Shown: in pieces, positions 35,092 to 43,390 of the stretch | Numbering within the stretch: position 1 is the stretch's first letter | How the letters are laid out: each line of letters begins with the position of its first letter | Assembly: GCA_030826765.1 (NCBI GenBank) | Contig: JAUUDM010000016.1 | Location: 68,070 to 125,248 of the forward strand | From: Nautiliales bacterium | Lineage (GTDB): Bacteria; Campylobacterota; Campylobacteria; Campylobacterales; JAADDX01 | Direction: 5' to 3' | DNA length: 57,179 nucleotides | The notes under the pieces: generated by a model | Database searches by the model: none | Seen by the model: the letters and a program-made list of their open reading frames with translations, nothing else | What the model was told of the DNA's origin: nothing | Position numbers and translations under genes: made by a program

Positions 35092-36521
35092 TACATACCT
35101 CCAAACATTTTAAATGCACTATTTGCCATATCAAATATTGGTTGAGGATAAACACCAAATAAAATGATAAAGAATGCAAATATTACAAGTGCCATAAATT
35201 CAAATCCACCCATATCAAAATGGCTTTTTGCTACTACTGGTGACATTTCAGCATGTAACGCTCTTCTTACTGCCCAAATAACATATCCTGCTGCTATTAG
35301 TGAACCTATAGCAATTACTGCAATCCATGGTCCAAATTCTTTAATAGCAGAAACTATAATTGTAAGTTCTCCTACAAATCCCATTGTTCCAGGAAGTCCA
35401 AGTGCTGCCATACCAGCTAACACAAAAATAGCTGAAACATAAGGTGCTTTTTGCATAATTCCACCCATTTCATCAACATACCAAGTATGAGTTTTATGAT
35501 GAAGCCAACCAGCAATTATAAATAGTGGTGAAATAACAATTGCATGTCCAATCATTTCATAAAGTGCTGCACTTAATCCGTCATAACTAACTGTAGCAAT
35601 TGCTACTGCTACAAGTCCCATATGTGAGATTGATGAATAAGCAACAATTTTTTTGATATGTTTTTCATAAATTGCAAGTAATCCTGCAAATAGTGTTGTC
35701 GCAAGACCAATAATTACAATATAAATTGCAAAATGTCTTGATTCTACTGGCATCATTTCAATTACAAATCTAATAAGTCCATAAGCACCCATCTTTAATA
35801 AAATACCTGCAAGTAATACAGAGATACTTCCTGGAGCTTCAACATGTGCGTCTGGTAACCAAGTATGAAATGGGAAAAGTGGCATTTCAACTGCAAATCC
35901 AACGAACATAAACCACCAAATAAGTGCAGGTGTAACAATCATTGCTTCTTTAACTGTCATAAAGTCCCAATGTCCTGTTTGTTGATAAATAAGGAAAAAT
36001 CCAATAAACATAAATACTGAACCAAAGTGAGCATATAAGAAGTATTTAATTATTGCATAAACTCTTCTTTCTCCTCCCCAGTATCCAACTAAGAATAACA
36101 TAGGAACTAATACAAGCTCCCAAAATATAAAGAACCATAAAAGATTAGTTGTCATAAATACACCAAAAATTGGTCCAGCGAAGAAAATTAGTAATGAAAA
36201 ATATGCACCTTGATGTTTTTCATTCCAACTTGAAAAAACAACTAAAATACTAAGTGCTGCTGTTAAAATAAGCATAATTACACTTAATGCATCAACTTGT
36301 AATGTTAAAGCAAAATCAAATCCAGGAACTCTTAAAAATTCCCCTAAAAATAGAAATCCACCATCAGCCGGAAGGGCTTGATACATATCTACAGATATAG
36401 CAAGTAATCCAATAAATAGCGTTAGCGCTACCCATTTTGCTACCCATTCAGCACCTCTTGATATAAAATATACAAAAGGTGCCAGTAGCATTGGTCCAAA
36501 TATTAATTCTACACTCATCAT
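35091..36521 (-). CDS. nuoM: NADH-quinone oxidoreductase subunit M
   Basis: A 476-residue antiporter-like subunit. FFIFWELVLVPMLFLVGYWGG carries the key glutamate, and PLFPFHTWLPDAHVEAPGSI the lysine/histidine channel region (each seen in one stretch). The start is taken at ATG 36521, 8 nt after AAAAGG; a GTG at 36530 is too close to that Shine-Dalgarno. It follows the nuoL stop by one base. Confidence 0.95.
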   Translation of the reverse strand: MMSVELIFGPMLLAPFVYFISRGAEWVAKWVALTLFIGLLAISVDMYQALPADGGFLFLGEFLRVPGFDFALTLQVDALSVIMLILTAALSILVVFSSWNEKHQGAYFSLLIFFAGPIFGVFMTTNLLWFFIFWELVLVPMLFLVGYWGGERRVYAIIKYFLYAHFGSVFMFIGFFLIYQQTGHWDFMTVKEAMIVTPALIWWFMFVGFAVEMPLFPFHTWLPDAHVEAPGSISVLLAGILLKMGAYGLIRFVIEMMPVESRHFAIYIVIIGLATTLFAGLLAIYEKHIKKIVAYSSISHMGLVAVAIATVSYDGLSAALYEMIGHAIVISPLFIIAGWLHHKTHTWYVDEMGGIMQKAPYVSAIFVLAGMAALGLPGTMGFVGELTIIVSAIKEFGPWIAVIAIGSLIAAGYVIWAVRRALHAEMSPVVAKSHFDMGGFEFMALVIFAFFIILFGVYPQPIFDMANSAFKMFGGM

Positions 36522-36522
36522 A

Positions 36523-38370
36523 TTATACACCTTTTACGATTATTAGAATTGCAACTACGATAATAGCAACACCGATAGCAAATATACCAATATAATCACC
36601 GATTTTACCACTATGACCAATTCTAAATGCTTTAAAAATTCCTCTTGCAAATGGAACTGTTGCATTTACAAGCCAGTCAATTAAATTTGTATCAATCCAT
36701 CTAAACGATTTTGCTACTCCATTTACAATTACATTTTTACTTAAATATGTAATTCCAGCCTCTACATAATATCCATTAAATAGTATTTGATGGATAATTT
36801 GTATAAATCTATGTTGAGATATTTTTTGAAGTAAATTCATACCTTTTACATAAAGTCCTACAACTATTCCAAATAAAATAGCCATTCCAACTAAGAATCC
36901 AACTAAAAGACCTTTTACGTGTGGTTCTTCTACTGGATGACCAACAATATAATCAACTATATTTGTTTGATATAAAGCAATTCCTAATGTAACAAATGCT
37001 AAAATTCCAAGTGGTAATCTAATAAATATATTTCCAGGAGAATGAACATGACCATTAATTCCTTCATCTCTTGGTTCACCCATAAATACTAACACCCAAA
37101 GTCTTGTAATATAAGCTATTGATAATAAACCTGCTATTGTTACAAAAATTGAGACAAATGGTCCACCATGTAAAATAGCTTCTGCAATTACACCATCTTT
37201 TGAGAAGAATCCACTAAATGGTGGAACCCCTGCAAGTGATAATGAACCCATTGCCATAAATAGTGCCACATATGGAGCTTTTTTGATAAGACCTCCAAGT
37301 TTCCAAGCATCTTTTGTATGGTGAGCAATATAAATAATTGCACCAGCTGATAAGAATAATAACGCTTTAAATATAGCATGGTTTACAAGGTGAAGCATAC
37401 CAAAAGCTAAACTTCCTACTCCAAGTCCAACGAATGCAATTGATAAGTGAGACATTGTTGAGTAAGCAAGTATTTTTTTGATTTCTTTTTGAACCAAGGC
37501 ACTCGTTGCACCAATAAATGCAGACAATGCAGCAACATTTGCAACTATAAATAAAGCATCTGTATAAGCATAAAAATCAAACATTCTCGCAACAATATAA
37601 ATACCACTATTTACCATTGTTGCACCATGAATTAGAGCTGAAACAGTAGTCGGACCTTCCATTGCATTCATAAGCCATGGATATAATGGAAATTGTCCTG
37701 ATTTACCAATAGCACCTAAGAAAATAAATAACGCTGTTACTAAAGCAACTGTTTTATCAATCTCACCATTATTTGCCATTTGATTTAAATCTACCATATT
37801 CAAGTTACCTACAAAATAATAAAGTAACCCTATTGCTGCTAATATGAAAATATCTCCAAATCTTGTATATAAAAATGCTTGCATACCTGCATTTGCTGCT
37901 GATTTTGTTTTAAACCAGAAAGAGATTAAAAGATATGATGCAAGTCCCATAAATTCCCAACCTGCAAATGCACCGATTAAATCTTTTGCAATTACAAGTA
38001 AAATCATACCACCGATAAAGAATAAAACTTTTGCATAATATCTTGGTTTATCTGGGTCTTCTCCCATATAATCGTGAGCAAAATGAATATCTGCAAATCC
38101 AAGTCCTGTTGCTATTAAAAGCATAACAACACTTAAATGGTCAATATAAATTCCAAGTGGTAATTGAATTCCACCATAATTTATCCAAGTATAATCTATA
38201 TCAATTGGAGTAGTATATGTCATAAAAAGATAAATACTTGTTCCAAATAAAATAGCACCTACTATTTCTGCTATCCAAAAGGCACTTTTTTCATTCATTT
38301 TACCTAAAACAAAAGCTAATACAGCTCCTAAATAAGGTAAAATAAGGTATATTCCAACACTACTTATCAT
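36523..38370 (-). CDS. nuoL: NADH-quinone oxidoreductase subunit L
   Basis: A 615-residue antiporter-like subunit with the long C-terminal lateral helix expected for NuoL. Landmarks are GAFAGWEFMGLASYLLI, FPLYPWLMNAMEGPTTVSAL and AYSTMSHLSIAFVGLG. The chosen ATG (38370) has AAGGGGG 8 nt upstream; an ATG six codons earlier (38388) has no Shine-Dalgarno. It overlaps nuoK by 11 nt. Confidence 0.95.
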   Translation of the reverse strand: MISSVGIYLILPYLGAVLAFVLGKMNEKSAFWIAEIVGAILFGTSIYLFMTYTTPIDIDYTWINYGGIQLPLGIYIDHLSVVMLLIATGLGFADIHFAHDYMGEDPDKPRYYAKVLFFIGGMILLVIAKDLIGAFAGWEFMGLASYLLISFWFKTKSAANAGMQAFLYTRFGDIFILAAIGLLYYFVGNLNMVDLNQMANNGEIDKTVALVTALFIFLGAIGKSGQFPLYPWLMNAMEGPTTVSALIHGATMVNSGIYIVARMFDFYAYTDALFIVANVAALSAFIGATSALVQKEIKKILAYSTMSHLSIAFVGLGVGSLAFGMLHLVNHAIFKALLFLSAGAIIYIAHHTKDAWKLGGLIKKAPYVALFMAMGSLSLAGVPPFSGFFSKDGVIAEAILHGGPFVSIFVTIAGLLSIAYITRLWVLVFMGEPRDEGINGHVHSPGNIFIRLPLGILAFVTLGIALYQTNIVDYIVGHPVEEPHVKGLLVGFLVGMAILFGIVVGLYVKGMNLLQKISQHRFIQIIHQILFNGYYVEAGITYLSKNVIVNGVAKSFRWIDTNLIDWLVNATVPFARGIFKAFRIGHSGKIGDYIGIFAIGVAIIVVAILIIVKGV

Positions 38371-38671
38371 CGTATTTACCCCCTTCATCTAATCTATCTG
38401 GGATAACTTCATGAGTAATTCTGTTAGCAAGTAAGAATATTAAAACTCCAGCTGCCGCTTCAAGTGTAGCAATTACAATAATAATATAAGCAATTGCTAA
38501 GTTTTGAGTCATACCAAAATGGTAAGCACTACTTGCTAATATTAAAATTACTGCGTTTAAAAGCATCTCTAATGAAAAGAAAATTTTCAGGAAATCTGCT
38601 TTTGTTGTAATTCCATAAAGTCCTATCGCAAAAAGGATAATTGCGAATATCATATCTATTTGAAAACTCAT
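38360..38671 (-). CDS. nuoK: NADH-quinone oxidoreductase subunit K
   Basis: A 103-residue subunit with three membrane helices. The conserved glutamates are in FFSLEMLLNAVILIL and IATLEAAAGVLIFLL. It forms part of the proton path next to the quinone site. It overlaps nuoJ by 4 nt and nuoL at its end. Confidence 0.96.
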   Translation of the reverse strand: MSFQIDMIFAIILFAIGLYGITTKADFLKIFFSLEMLLNAVILILASSAYHFGMTQNLAIAYIIIVIATLEAAAGVLIFLLANRITHEVIPDRLDEGGKYDDK

Positions 38672-39144
38672 GATATTTCCTTTTCATGTTTTAATGTATG
38701 AAGCATCCTAATACTTCCGTATAACAGACTTGCTCCAACTACTGCTAAGAAAAGTGTAATTTCTGCATAATTTTTAGTTAAAACTTTTACTTGTTCATGA
38801 ATATCACCAGCATTGTTTACAACGTTGAAACTTGGTAAAATAAATGGAATTATAAAAAATCCAATAGTTATCAAAACAATACTTGTAACAGCCCAAGCTC
38901 TTCCTTTTTCTTTTGGGAAGTTTGTACCAATTACAGTTACACCAAAAAGCATTAAAACAACAATTCCACCTGTATAAACAAATATTTGGAATAGTCCTAA
39001 TAACTTTTCTCCATATCCAATATAATAAAGTCCAAGTAAAAACATTAAAATTGCGAAACTTAGTACAGCAGGTACAGTTCTTTTAACAGTAATAGAAATT
39101 ACTGCTAAAATAATAACTGCCGTTAATAATAAGAAACTAACCAT
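38668..39144 (-). CDS. nuoJ: NADH-quinone oxidoreductase subunit J
   Basis: A 158-residue membrane subunit with five helices, including the conserved LFQIFVYTGGIVVLMLFGV. It starts with GGAGG at good spacing and overlaps the end of nuoI by 8 nt. Confidence 0.95.
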   Translation of the reverse strand: MVSFLLLTAVIILAVISITVKRTVPAVLSFAILMFLLGLYYIGYGEKLLGLFQIFVYTGGIVVLMLFGVTVIGTNFPKEKGRAWAVTSIVLITIGFFIIPFILPSFNVVNNAGDIHEQVKVLTKNYAEITLFLAVVGASLLYGSIRMLHTLKHEKEIS

Positions 39145-39694
39145 TATTTGCCTCCTTAGCTTCAGCTTCTTTTTTTGCTTCAGCCTCTTCTTTTGCCTTT
39201 TTTTCAGCTTCGGCTTTCTTTTTAGCTGCCATTTCAGCTTTTTTCTTAGCTGCCGCTTCAGCTTTTTTTCTTTCTTCTTCTTTTCTTTGTTCTATCCAAT
39301 CTTCTGGTACCTCTACTTTTACCCAGAAATTATCTTGCGCTTCATGATCTCCACCAGCTCTCATATCAAAATCACCACCACTAAGTTTAATTGCTTTTTC
39401 TGGTTTTGTAGGACATACATCTTCACATAATCCACAAAAAATACAAATAGCCAAATTAACTTCTGGTATTTTATTTGGTTTTTTAAGAGGTAGTGGTTTC
39501 ATAACAATCGCATCAACTGGACAAATTTTATTACAAGCATCACAACCAGTACAAGTTTCGTAATCTATTTCGTGTTTACCTCTAAACATATCAGAATGAT
39601 GAACAAATTCTTTTGATGCATCAATAGTTGCAATTCTATCTTCTGCTATACTTTTTGTAACTCTTATCATTTTTTTAGCTATATCTAATAACAT
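39137..39694 (-). CDS. nuoI: NADH-quinone oxidoreductase subunit I with charged tail
   Basis: A 185-residue subunit carrying two 4Fe-4S clusters (N6a and N6b) near the quinone site: CTGCDACNKICP at about 47-58 and CIFCGLCEDVCP at about 82-93. After about residue 135 the usual domain ends and a 50-residue tail of Lys, Ala and Glu repeats (units such as KKKAEMAAKKKAEAEKK) follows, likely a single long helix. That tail is not part of typical NuoI. The gene overlaps nuoJ and is 1 nt from nuoH. Confidence 0.95.
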   Translation of the reverse strand: MLLDIAKKMIRVTKSIAEDRIATIDASKEFVHHSDMFRGKHEIDYETCTGCDACNKICPVDAIVMKPLPLKKPNKIPEVNLAICIFCGLCEDVCPTKPEKAIKLSGGDFDMRAGGDHEAQDNFWVKVEVPEDWIEQRKEEERKKAEAAAKKKAEMAAKKKAEAEKKAKEEAEAKKEAEAKEANNG

Positions 39695-39695
39695 A

Positions 39696-40661
39696 TTAAG
39701 CTCCTAAAATATATAGTTTTGCAAAAATAATCCAAACTATATTTAATACTGCAAGTGGAACTAACCAACTCCATGCAAATTTAAGCATTTGATCTAGTCT
39801 AAGTCTAGGGTTACTTGCTCTAATAGCTACCATAACAATTGCAATTAATACTATTTTTAAGAATAAGCAAAAGAAACTATCAAAAAATAGTCCTCTATAT
39901 CCACCAAAAAATAGTGTAACTGCAGCAGCTGAAACAACTAAAATTTCTGTAAACTCTGCAAATTTAAGTAAAACATAATTTGTTCCTGAATATTCTGTAT
40001 AAAATCCATAAACAATTTCTTGTTCTGCTTCTGGAATATTAAATGGAGGTTGTTCTAAAATACCTAACATTGCAATGATAAAAATAATAGCACCTGGAAG
40101 TAAAATTAATGTAGTTAGCCAAGTATTTGAATACATTATATCATGTAAATTCATTGTTCCAAATAAAATTGCAGGAGAAAGTGCTGCTAAGAAAAATGGT
40201 GTTTCCATTGAAAGCATTTGTGCTAGAACTCTCATTCCTCCAAGAAATGAATATTTATTATTTGAACCAAATCCTGTAAGAAATAGTAAAAATGGTTCAA
40301 CTCCAATTAAAACAACTAATCCTAAAACTCCATAATTTGTATCTAATACAACTCCGTTATGCATTAAAGGTGTCCAAGGAATTAAAATTACTGGAAGTGC
40401 TGCAACAATTGGTGTAACTAATGGAATTATATTAAACAGATATGGATCTGCTGTTTTTGGTGTGATATTTTCTTTTGTTAAAAGTTTAAAAATATCATAA
40501 ATTGTTTGTAAACTTCCTGCTGGTCCGTTAAAATGAGGTCCGACTCTTTTATGAATATAAGCTAATGTTTTTCTTGCAAAATAAAATACAAAAAAAGTCC
40601 AAGCAAGTAAAAATACTAAACCTGGAAAAACAAGTATCTGAAACCAAATATTATCAAACAT
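39696..40661 (-). CDS. nuoH: NADH-quinone oxidoreductase subunit H
   Basis: A 321-residue membrane subunit with eight helices that forms the quinone chamber together with NuoB and NuoD. Seen: RVGPHFNGPAGSLQTIYDIFK (shown to its end), FNIPEAEQEIVYGFYTEYSG with the acidic residues that matter for coupling, and RASNPRLRLDQMLKFAW. Confidence 0.96.
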   Translation of the reverse strand: MFDNIWFQILVFPGLVFLLAWTFFVFYFARKTLAYIHKRVGPHFNGPAGSLQTIYDIFKLLTKENITPKTADPYLFNIIPLVTPIVAALPVILIPWTPLMHNGVVLDTNYGVLGLVVLIGVEPFLLFLTGFGSNNKYSFLGGMRVLAQMLSMETPFFLAALSPAILFGTMNLHDIMYSNTWLTTLILLPGAIIFIIAMLGILEQPPFNIPEAEQEIVYGFYTEYSGTNYVLLKFAEFTEILVVSAAAVTLFFGGYRGLFFDSFFCLFLKIVLIAIVMVAIRASNPRLRLDQMLKFAWSWLVPLAVLNIVWIIFAKLYILGA

Positions 40662-40672
40662 ACTCTACTCCT

Positions 40673-42316
40673 TTATCTATCTAAGTCACCCTGACAGATA
40701 TGCATACTTCCATAAATTAATGGAATATCTGACAAAGTTTTACCTCTTAATAGACTATCTAAAACCATTGTGTGATTTACACTTGGTGCTTTTAGTTTTA
40801 GTCTATATGGGCTTGTTGCTTTTTCACCAGTAACTAAGTGCATAAGCATTTCACCTCTTGCCCATTCAACTCTTGTTACTGCTTCTCCTGCTGGCATACG
40901 TCTTGGCATTCTAACTAAATGATCTTTTTTAGGATTCATTTCTCCTTTTTCAATACCTTCTTTGATTTTTGCAATGGCTTGTTTCATAATATCCATTGAT
41001 TGATTTAACTCTTTAAAGAATATGTAAAGTCTGTCATAAACATCACCATTTTCACAAGTTACATAATCCATTTCAATTTCATCATAACCAGCATAAGGTT
41101 CATCTATTCTTACATCAAGTTTTACTCCACTTGCTCTTGCAATTGGTCCAGCCATATAATTTGTAATAACATCTTCTCTTGATATTTTTGCAGTATTTAT
41201 CGCTCTTGTTTTCATAAGAGGGTTATTGATGAAAATATCTAACATATCTGGCACTGTATCTTCATATTTTTTAATTGCTTTTTCTAATGTTTCAAGCCAA
41301 TTATCTGGCATTGGATATCTCACTCCTCCTGGTTCAACTGAAGCAGTAGCAATTCTTGCTCCTGAATAATCTTCTAAAACATCTAAGAAATATTCTCTAA
41401 TATCCATAGTCCACATTACAAATGTATGTAGTCCCGCATTTCCAAAGAAACCACCCATACTGATTAAATGAGAAGCACATCTACCAATTTCACCAAGTAA
41501 AACTCTCATTAGTTTTGCAAATCTTGTAATTTCTTTCCCTGCTATTTCTTCAACTGCTTCTGAATAACAAATCATTGGATTTGGATTATCCATAAAACAG
41601 ATTCTTTCAACTGAAGTAATAGCACCTACGAAATCTTTTCTTTCAACAAGATGTTCTAAAGCTCTCCAAACATAACCAATATCAGGGTCAACCCATTTAA
41701 TATTTTCACCATCAACACCAACAACAAGTCTAATAGGACCACTTGCTGGATGTGTTGGTCCCCAATGTAAAACAGTTTCACTTCCATCTTTTGGTAAAGT
41801 TTTTTTGTTTTCTTCATATTCATCAAGCCATTCAGAAGTAATATCATCGATATTTTGAATTAAACTTTCTTCATGTTTTTTCCAATCAAAATCTTTTCTA
41901 AATGGAAATTTTCCAAAATAATCAGCTGAAATTAAGAAATATCTTAAATTTGGATGACCTTCAAATTTAACTCCATAAGTAGAGTATGCTTCTAATTCAT
42001 GCCAATCAGCACTTGGCATTAAAGGAGTAATAGAATCAATTTTACACTCTTCTAATTCTCTTGGTAAATCAAATTTTAACCAAACATTTTTTTTATTTAT
42101 TAAATCTTCTAAAAAATAGTTTACTTCAATTTTGTTTTCATCAATAAAATCCGTAGGAGAAACAGTCGAACAAGTCTCAACCCCAACTTCTTTTAAATCT
42201 TTTACAATATTAAGTAAATCTTTTGGATTTTTGAATTTTGCTTTAACCCATGTAGGTTTGTAATCTTCAATATATTCATTTTCGTATTTTCCTAATACAT
42301 TTTTAATAGCTTCCAT
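40673..42316 (-). CDS. nuoCD: NADH-quinone oxidoreductase fused subunits C and D
   Basis: A 547-residue fusion. The N-terminal part (about 1-175) is NuoC, with MPSADWHELEAYSTYGVKFEGHPNLRYFLI at its end in part; the C-terminal part (about 180-547) is NuoD, with LHWGPTHPASGPIRLVV, the quinone-binding His, MGGFFGNAGLHTF and a C-terminal MHICQGDLDR. Fusion of C and D is known in several bacteria. TTG-ATG-ATG all lie in frame; the last ATG (42316) has the best spacing to AAGGA. It follows nuoB after a few bases. Confidence 0.93.
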   Translation of the reverse strand: MEAIKNVLGKYENEYIEDYKPTWVKAKFKNPKDLLNIVKDLKEVGVETCSTVSPTDFIDENKIEVNYFLEDLINKKNVWLKFDLPRELEECKIDSITPLMPSADWHELEAYSTYGVKFEGHPNLRYFLISADYFGKFPFRKDFDWKKHEESLIQNIDDITSEWLDEYEENKKTLPKDGSETVLHWGPTHPASGPIRLVVGVDGENIKWVDPDIGYVWRALEHLVERKDFVGAITSVERICFMDNPNPMICYSEAVEEIAGKEITRFAKLMRVLLGEIGRCASHLISMGGFFGNAGLHTFVMWTMDIREYFLDVLEDYSGARIATASVEPGGVRYPMPDNWLETLEKAIKKYEDTVPDMLDIFINNPLMKTRAINTAKISREDVITNYMAGPIARASGVKLDVRIDEPYAGYDEIEMDYVTCENGDVYDRLYIFFKELNQSMDIMKQAIAKIKEGIEKGEMNPKKDHLVRMPRRMPAGEAVTRVEWARGEMLMHLVTGEKATSPYRLKLKAPSVNHTMVLDSLLRGKTLSDIPLIYGSMHICQGDLDR

Positions 42317-42325
42317 CATCAATCC

Positions 42326-42799
42326 TTAAAACTTCATTTGTTTCCAAAGCCCGCCTTGACTTGCAGCGCTTGGTTCACCTTTTTTAATCTTCTCTTTTAC
42401 TTCTTCAAGTCCTGCTAAGATTGCTTCTGGTCTTGGAGGGCAACCTGCTACGAATACATCTGCTGGAAGTATTTCTGTTACATTTTTGATAACTGCAACT
42501 GAATCATTATAAGGACCTCCATCATAAGCACAAGCACCAATTGCTACAACATAGCTTGGTTCAGGCATTTGAGCGTATGTTCTAATGAGGGCTGGTAATA
42601 TTTTTTTACTTATAAGTCCTGTAATAAAAATAATATCAGCTTGTCTTGGAGTTGGAGTCATAATATATCCATATCTCTCCCAATCATATCTTGGAGACAT
42701 TGCTGCTAACATTTCTAGTGAGCAACATCCACTACAAAAATGAACTATCCAAGGAGATTTACTCTTTGCGTAATTAAAAAAATCAAGAACTTTTAACAT
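42326..42799 (-). CDS. nuoB: NADH-quinone oxidoreductase subunit B
   Basis: A 157-residue subunit holding cluster N2, the last iron-sulfur centre before quinone: WIVHFCSGCCSLEMLAA with the tandem cysteines, VVAIGACAYDGGPY and VFVAGCPPRPEAIL supply the four ligands. It overlaps nuoA by 17 nt and has AAGGAG upstream. Confidence 0.96.
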   Translation of the reverse strand: MLKVLDFFNYAKSKSPWIVHFCSGCCSLEMLAAMSPRYDWERYGYIMTPTPRQADIIFITGLISKKILPALIRTYAQMPEPSYVVAIGACAYDGGPYNDSVAVIKNVTEILPADVFVAGCPPRPEAILAGLEEVKEKIKKGEPSAASQGGLWKQMKF

Positions 42800-43121
42800 A
42801 TCTATACTCCTTCATTGAAATTGTTACAGCAGCAAATAATAAAATACCAAATACCATTGCAACTTTTAAACTATATTCTGTATTATCAAATACAAACAGA
42901 CTAAAAAATAGTCCACTCATATCAAAGATAATAAAAGCAATTGCAAATATAAAATACCCAAAATTTGCTTTTAATGGGACTTCACTACTTGGTGGTAAAC
43001 CACACTCGAAATGGTCATTTTTTACATCATTAGGAGCATAAGGTGCAACCATAATTCCTAAAAGATATAAAATAAAAACACCAGCAAAAATACCTAAGGC
43101 ATATAGCAAAACTGTTTCCAT
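42783..43121 (-). CDS. nuoA: NADH-quinone oxidoreductase subunit A
   Basis: A 112-residue subunit with three helices; the loop after helix 1 has the family's NDHFECGLPPSSEVPLKANFGYF in part, with the conserved cysteine. First gene of the eleven-subunit (ten-gene) nuo operon. The upstream gap to nrdA is 269 nt and holds both promoters. Confidence 0.95.
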   Translation of the reverse strand: METVLLYALGIFAGVFILYLLGIMVAPYAPNDVKNDHFECGLPPSSEVPLKANFGYFIFAIAFIIFDMSGLFFSLFVFDNTEYSLKVAMVFGILLFAAVTISMKEYRYVKSS

Positions 43122-43204
43122 TAATTCTCCTTTTTTTTGTTATATTTATTACTATTATTTGTAATAATAAGACAAAATTACTCTTTTTTGATAATTTGTT
43201 ACTA

Positions 43205-43245
43205 ATTATAATATAATATTCTTAAAAATAATTACAATTTGTAAC
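43205..43245 (-). promoter_or_regulatory. nuo promoter with palindromic element
   Basis: On the minus strand TATAAT (43205-43210) is the likely -10 for nuoA. Immediately upstream, over the -35 position, is a palindrome, TTACAA-T-TTGTAA (43232-43244), within GTTACAAATTGTAAT (43231-43245). Related half-sites (ATTTGTTAC, ATTTGTAAT) lie at about 43155-43205. The placement over -35 fits control by a repressor or activator; the regulator is unknown. Confidence 0.55.
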
Positions 43246-43354
43246 AAATATTGCTTTTTATTATCAAAAATAGGTAAAAAAGTTACATTTTTTTCTAAAT
43301 TGTTATCTTAATTTCAGTTTATAAATTTTATGCTTTATTTAAGCAAATTTATAT

Positions 43355-43360
43355 TATAAT
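43355..43360 (+). promoter_or_regulatory. -10 hexamer for nrdA
   Basis: TATAAT 31-36 nt before the nrdA ATG at 43391; AAAAGGATATAA is the Shine-Dalgarno. No recognisable NrdR box pair is seen nearby. Confidence 0.5.
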
Positions 43361-43390
43361 CCACTCCGTAATTTTTCTAAAAGGATATAA

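Noticed and set aside
38360..38388. nuoL start at ATG 38388
   Set aside because: No Shine-Dalgarno before it, while ATG 38370 follows AAGGGGG at good distance.
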